A stretch of 64,000 bases of DNA from Phascolomyces articulosus. Lineage: Eukaryota; Mucoromycota; Mucoromycetes; Mucorales; Lichtheimiaceae. The notes under the pieces are model-generated. The model was not told the DNA's origin and did no database searches. It saw nothing but the letters and a program-made list of their open reading frames with translations. Of this stretch, positions 58,607 to 64,000 are shown piece after piece. The stretch spans positions 124,001 to 188,000 of the forward strand of contig JAIXMP010000027.1 of NCBI GenBank assembly GCA_025677815.1, written 5' to 3'. Positions within the stretch are counted from its first letter, which is position 1; every line of letters begins with the position of its first letter. A program made the translations under genes and the position numbers.

Positions 58607-58810
58607 AAACTTTCATCTTCACAATAGTAATGCAGTCAGTCCAGATTTCAATACCGCGTTCCTTACAGAATGGATTGAGAAAACCAAAATGATTTCTATA
58701 AAAGGAATACAGTTTATTTTTCATTTCCGTTTTACAAATTTCATCTGCAAAAACACCTATAGAAAAAGCTTCATTCCATTGCAAATTTTCCATTTTAAAA
58801 ATGAACTCCC
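58607..58810 (-). pseudogene. ORF fragment interrupted by the palindrome element
   Basis: The minus strand reads MENLQWNEAFSIGVFADE, then KLYSFYRNHFGFLNPF and GIEIWTDCITIVKMKVW, with the frame entering the 8-bp duplication at 58614-58607. If the element and one duplication copy are removed, the frame continues past the left flank for two residues (CP), meets a stop, and then stays open (AKILVSVINPFNSISAFL). The sequence looks like real protein, but I do not recognise it. Confidence 0.35.
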
Positions 58811-58869
58811 CTATTTTTTTCAAGCGTGTTCATATCAATTTTACGTTAGTCATGGTATCTACAACTAGG

Positions 58870-60884
58870 GTATACCTACAGTAGTATTTACAGGTTATTT
58901 CTATAATTATGTTATTACCATTAAGTTTAAACGAATGTTTATTATTACTGTATTCACCACAATTGTTTCTTTTTCATGACATGATAAAAACTATGGAAGC
59001 ATAAGCTTGAATAAAATTAGAGAAATACGTAACAAAGCTCTAAATTTTGAATATCTGGATTTCTTTTCATTGACATGTCATCAGCACATTGGTATAAATG
59101 AGTTGGTAATATTTATTTACCTGGAAGAAAAAAAGAGTATTTTTAATTCGAATGGATGTGAAGAAAATATAAATACTAATATTGCACTTTGGCAAGTTGA
59201 TATAAGCAATTATTACGCAGTGAATATAAAAAAAGAAAGTAATAATAGATAGAAAACGTTATATATATTTATCAAAAAAGTGCATATCGTCATAATAGGC
59301 GATAGAATGGGATATATAATTAATATGGATTGGTGTTATTATTTATTAAATATTTGTGACGCTTGGTCTTTACAAAAGAATAATAAAAATAATAAAGTAA
59401 AGAAGATGGACAAATATAACCTACTTCTTTGATAGTTCAAATCTAATACACGTCTCTTGCCTTATCTCCACTACTAGTATTATTTTATGTTGATATAAAA
59501 TATCAACAGATATAAGGGGAGAGGCGTAAAAAGGTAAAATTGCTTTTTTTGGGTATGATAGATTTTATAAGATAGATGGCATGGGTTAATTGTATAGCGA
59601 ACATAATCAAGTAGTAATAATTTATTACATTTTAGAAGCGATATTTGTTGTACGTAGAATTGAAGTTGTCAATCAAATAAAAAGTAATAAAATGATTCGT
59701 CTTTTGAAACACGATTTATTTAAAATTCTATTTTATTTTATGTACATCATGGTCTACTTATATGATTTGATTTTTCATAATCTATATCTGGGGTGTACGT
59801 ATTATCAATATATATACCAGAAAAATAATTGTTTGTCGTGTAGTAGTAAAACCTACATATTTATCTATTGTCACTGTAGGCGATACACATTCTTTAATTA
59901 TCAATGTATTATTTTTTTTATTCACATTACGTCATAATACAAAGGTCCCTTTTCTAATAACTGATTGATCATAACCATTGTTTATATCTAAGTTTAACAT
60001 AAAATAACAAAGACTCTTACAACAAAGGTCATATTCACATTATGCTCTTTATTGAACCAGTTTTGTTATTGGGTTTAAACATCGGACAATATTATAATGG
60101 CCCATTCTTAGTGTTATGACAGCACTGCATTTAAATAGTATGTAAAAAAAACAATACAAATACCCAGCACAAATTGTTTTCTTTATATTAACGCTCACAG
60201 AAGTTTTCTGGGTGAATTATGGTATGAACTCTTAAGAAGTATCAAATCTAGAGCGGTCATCTTTCCTTTTGGGCTGTTTTAGAGTTTCTGTATTACACAA
60301 AGACGTGTAGATGAGCTTTTCCTTTCGTTTATTTTAACTATCTTACTACATGTTCTTACTATATTGCTTCCTAGTCGTTCAGCAGCAGTGAACCAAGCAT
60401 GCAACGACATGATTAGAAGAATTCATATTATTCCAATTGATTTGATGAAAAAAAGGTAACAAGTAGTAAAACCTCCTTCTCTTCTAAAACGTCCGTATAT
60501 AAACAAATATAATTTAATATTTATTTATGAGATGGGCTGACGATGATCTTTAAAGTTTTGGCTTAGTTACTTGAAATATGTCACACAAGTTTTAGTGAGA
60601 AAAAGGTATATTTATAAAGTGTTGTTTTTTTTCTGTTCTTTTTTATGTACTAAAAACACAACTTTTTCATTTTTGATTTTCTATTTACCACTTCCTTTAC
60701 AACGTATCCGTCTATATCTACAAGAACTCTACCCATTTGACAGAAAATACCTGGAAAAAGCCATCAGCTAAATGAACACTTTTTTCATCATATCACTCGT
60801 TGCTTCTCTACCTGTAAGTTTACAGAAAAAAATTAATTTCTATATATGATTATTTAAATAAAATTGTCGAACTTCTTATTTAAT
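58870..60884. other. Gene-poor, very AT-rich interval
   Basis: No supported gene. Frames of 81 and 115 codons (59007-59252, 59590-59937) are Ile/Tyr/Lys-rich, and the second lacks an ATG start. Confidence 0.4.
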
Positions 60885-62455
60885 ATGATCGTAGAAACAA
60901 TGTATATAACTTACGAGATGGCTCAATATTCTTTTAATGACAAAAGAATACTCGCTAAACATGTAAAACCACCCATAACAATTCCCAATGATTTGCCCAA
61001 ACCAGACTTCATGCCTTCCAAACTTGTTCGTATTTCTGATATGAAAGTAGTTGATGGATCTCAAGTGAACGAAGGTTACTGCTCATTATCGTATTCATGG
61101 AATCAATCTGGATCAATAATTTATAATCCTTTTCGCAGGAAATATGCACGTTTTGATAAAGGAAAACACAAGATTATTCGACTAGATGGTAATTATGAAT
61201 ACGTCAAATTTGAAGGCATCATTCAGCATATATGTCAACAATTCAACATTAAATATATATGGTGCGATCAATTATGCATCAATCAACACGATAAAGAAGA
61301 AAAACACCATGAAATACGCAACATGCATCAAATATACGAAAATGCTTATTGCACCGTTGCATTTGTTCCTGATTTCACTCATGATGACTATTTACATCCA
61401 AGAAAACAGCAATATTTCAAACGTTTATGGACTTTAGAAGAGATAATAAAGTCAAAAAAATTATTATTTGTTGGTAGAAATGAACATCAATATGGAGATA
61501 GTACATTGTTTGAGTTAAATCTTTTAACAAAATCACCTTCTGGACTAAACGCTTCGCAAATTCTATATCATGCACATCAACGAACAAGCACAAAAGAGCA
61601 CGATCGTGTTTTTGCTCTCATTCAACTTTATCCAGAATTTATCGACAAAGTCAAAATCGATTACGATCAGCCATTTGAAAACTGATGATTCAATTTTATG
61701 GTCTTTTAGCAAAAAAAGATCTCACCATTTTGCTTTTTGGAAACAGCTCTTATTATGAATCAACAATCAAAAAGTACAAGTTTTTACCATCATGGACCGG
61801 TGTTAATGGACAGCATATATTTAATAATGTAATAAAAACACCATTTCAAAATTGCGATATAAATGGAATAACGATGCATGTTACAACAGCTTTTGTTACA
61901 AATAACCAATCCATCGATGATGACAATTTAACTATACGAAGAGAAGATACACCACCAATTCCTGACTATATCAATTATGCTCGTGATAAACTAAAATACC
62001 GTTTGTTTATACTGGTTCAACTATCTGAAACAAATGAAATGAAAAGAATCAATTTGGATCCTTATGGTCACTATTACCGTTATTGGGATTATGGTGACCA
62101 TTTGGATTTTGCTGGAAAATCATTTTTCAAGAAAATATCTGAAGAACTTCGACAATTATCAAGATTCATGGAGATAAAAAAGGAAAACTTGAGATGATGC
62201 CACATAAAAAGTGATGATTTTCGAATAGCCGCAAGAGTTAATTTTGGTAATTTAACAGACGTTTTGGATGACCCTTCTGCACAATATACCATCCTTTCTG
62301 AAAATTCGTTTGAACGCAAAGGTTTAAACGATTGGTTCTACCCAGTCATAAAAAAAAAGAAAGGAGAAGAATATTATAAAGCTATTGTATGTTGTTGCAT
62401 ATATAATAATGAAGATTTTTTTCTAATTGTAATTTACCCAAACAAACATTTTTGA
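60885..62455 (+). pseudogene. HET-domain (heterokaryon-incompatibility-type) gene with a frameshift and a nonsense codon
   Basis: The ATG at 60885 opens a frame with the HET-domain blocks in order: GYCSLSYSWNQSG, KYIWCDQLCINQHD, HEIRNMHQIYENAYCTVAFV, then KRLWTLEEII and DRVFALIQL. It ends at a TGA at 61683. The protein sequence carries on directly in the next frame from about 61685 (IQFYGLLAKKDLTILLFG), so one base has been lost there. A second in-frame TGA at 62195 is followed without a frame change by HIKSDDFRIAARVNFGN to a stop at 62453. No GT-AG intron removes either lesion. Intact, it would be about 520 residues, single exon. HET proteins trigger cell death on non-self fusion in ascomycetes. 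Their role in Mucoromycota is not established. Confidence 0.8.
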
Positions 62456-64000
62456 TTCAATAATAAACAATGATCTATATAAATAATTTATATATATAAT
62501 TACCAAACTTATGCTCAATTTTAACATGTCACAACTCAAAATACAGCAAAAATATGCTTTGATTATTCAATAAATTATCAATGACTGTGATATGTTTAAT
62601 AAATAGTATTGTTTGTCAAAGACTACTGAATGGAGAACTCGATGCACATCCTAATAAATTCAGAAGCTGCACACTAGGAACACTCGAGTTTTGAGAAGGT
62701 GTATAAACATATGGTAGTAGTTTTTCTTTGAATCATATAGATGAACTAATTCAAGCAACATCAAAGAGTCATCTTTGCAACACATCTGGTAATACAATAC
62801 CGCAGCCAATATCAAGAATTGCCTAAAGTTTGTTTATCATTGTCATCATTTTAGACGTATTATAATTAAACAAGGAAAATAATTAAAAATCTAATGGTTA
62901 AAAATAACACCGAGGTGTTTCTCAATCATGTAACCTAAACTATCCCAGCAGTAGAACGCTTAAGTCTTAAAATTTTAAAAGTGTTAATACGCACTACTAA
63001 GAACAGGAGCAAAAAGGAATTATTATTAGAACGATAAAGACATTTCTAATAATAACTCACCAAGAAGAATAATATGATCATTAGTATCCAAGTAACATAA
63101 TATTACCACTATGGTGATAATCTTCACTTGTAAGCTGGCATGAAATAAGAAACTAAGCTTTGAGCACAATAAAAAAGTTATTTAAAGTGTGTCGTTGGAA
63201 ATGGATTGAATAAAGGATCTCGAATCTAGTAGCAACATAGTATGGTAATCCTCCATGCCTGCTGCCCAGATAACAAGCTGATGAATCTATCTATATATTA
63301 CTGAAATGTGTGAAAGTAATTATTGTAGCTGTAGAATTCCAAATTGAAATTCGGTACAGGACGAATATTTGTGATGGTGCTTTTTACTTGATGATGATTT
63401 TGAGCCATTATCACGTGTTGACAAGTCGTTGTTTTTTTTTTCTTCCATAACATTTCAAGTAATAATATTATCACTGTAACTAAAAAGTGTTAGTGGACTA
63501 TATACCACTATATCACTACAGTCAACCCTCGCTTGTTCCACTCCTATTGTGAAGATGTTCTACATTAATGAAACATTTTATTGGGATTGGGACCTTGTAA
63601 CTGCAACACTGATTTGATCAAATTTTCGTTTATCGCTGTAAAATATACTCGTAATATGCTACAAAAATTAGTACCAGATGTGATATACCTAGATTACTGT
63701 CTTCTCTTGTTATTGTTAAATTAAGTACATTTTTTACCTTTTTTAGAAGCTGAAGTATATTTTTCATGCAACTTTTACCACTTTTCTTGTGATTTTGTAC
63801 ATGAAAGGTATAAAAAAGAGATCACTATATTAATCCATTAGCATAGTAAAATATAATAAAAACAGTAGCCATCCTATCAACGTTATTGTGCGTATACGCA
63901 CAATGGATTGTAAAGAGCATAAAGGATTCTATTAAAATGAACTCATTTCTGAACTTGCATTTTTTCAAGTCTTTTTAGGTAGTGTTGCCACAGAAGAAAA
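62456..64000. other. Gene-poor right end
   Basis: AT-rich. Only the pogo-terminus-like motif at 63528 stands out; no coding region seen. Confidence 0.4.
63528..63545 (+). mobile_element. Solo pogo/Tigger-like terminal motif
   Basis: ACAGTCAACCCTCGCTTG resembles the terminal repeat of the pogo element at 17028-19456. No opposite end is found to the right edge, so it is a remnant, the left end of an element that leaves the window, or a chance match. Confidence 0.35.

Noticed and set aside
59590..59937. 115-codon frame near the HET gene
   Set aside because: Alternative start only, Ile/Tyr-rich composition expected from AT-rich DNA.
1..64000. CRISPR arrays, bacterial operons, ribosome-binding sites or attachment sites
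   Set aside because: The DNA is eukaryotic with spliced genes; no direct-repeat/spacer array or phage-like junction was seen.

Overview
The window looks like a nuclear contig of an early-diverging filamentous fungus, most likely Mucoromycota (Mucorales-like). The DNA is AT-rich. Genes carry many short GT-AG introns (about 50-130 bp). The recognisable proteins are fungal or opisthokont: a Sho1-type osmosensor, kinesin-1, NC2-alpha, NDUFS5, RPS29, a SIKE/FGFR1OP2-like STRIPAK protein and a UDP-glucose 4-epimerase. I assembled the gene models by hand from splice sites. For every multi-exon model called intact, the exon lengths add up to an uninterrupted frame.

Layout. 1-9 kb: the N-terminal part of a basic nuclear protein (runs off the left edge), a five-exon Nit1-type carbon-nitrogen hydrolase, a decayed LRR fragment, a seven-exon Q-rich coiled-coil protein, an unidentified gene relic, and NC2-alpha/BUR6. 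9.5-21.5 kb: an accessory region. It starts with a small membrane-anchored secreted protein and then holds a family of tiny secreted six-cysteine (knottin-pattern) proteins. There are four intact members on both strands, one decayed member, and one doubtful remnant. The four intact genes and, in part, the decayed copy share the same cassette: a strong TATA box, an intron in the 5' UTR, the start codon just after the acceptor, a signal peptide, and a C-X6-C-X9/11-CC-X4-C-X5-13-C core. Between members sits a nested transposon: an apparently intact pogo-like element with a 538-residue DD(E/D) transposase, inserted into a second TA-flanked element with 130-bp terminal inverted repeats.

21.5-31 kb: a protein with alkyladenine-glycosylase-like sequence motifs, the SIKE-like coiled-coil protein, UDP-glucose 4-epimerase with a long low-complexity N-terminus, and an N-formylglutamate-amidohydrolase-like protein. 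31-35 kb is mostly gene-poor, with a candidate structured RNA at about 32.1-32.4 kb. 35-50 kb: a single-pass membrane coiled-coil protein, NDUFS5, a TPR/F-box/LRR (Pof3-like) gene next to its own decayed duplicate, an MFSD10-like transporter, SHO1 and RPS29. 50.9-54.6 kb: a complete kinesin-1 heavy chain. 56-64 kb: a second accessory region with gene relics, a 1.66-kb near-perfect palindrome flanked by an 8-bp duplication, and a HET-domain gene broken by one frameshift and one nonsense codon.

Housekeeping genes therefore form islands between two fast-changing tracts. The most unusual items are the knottin-pattern cassette family with its decaying copy, the giant palindrome, the nested TA-transposons and the broken HET gene.
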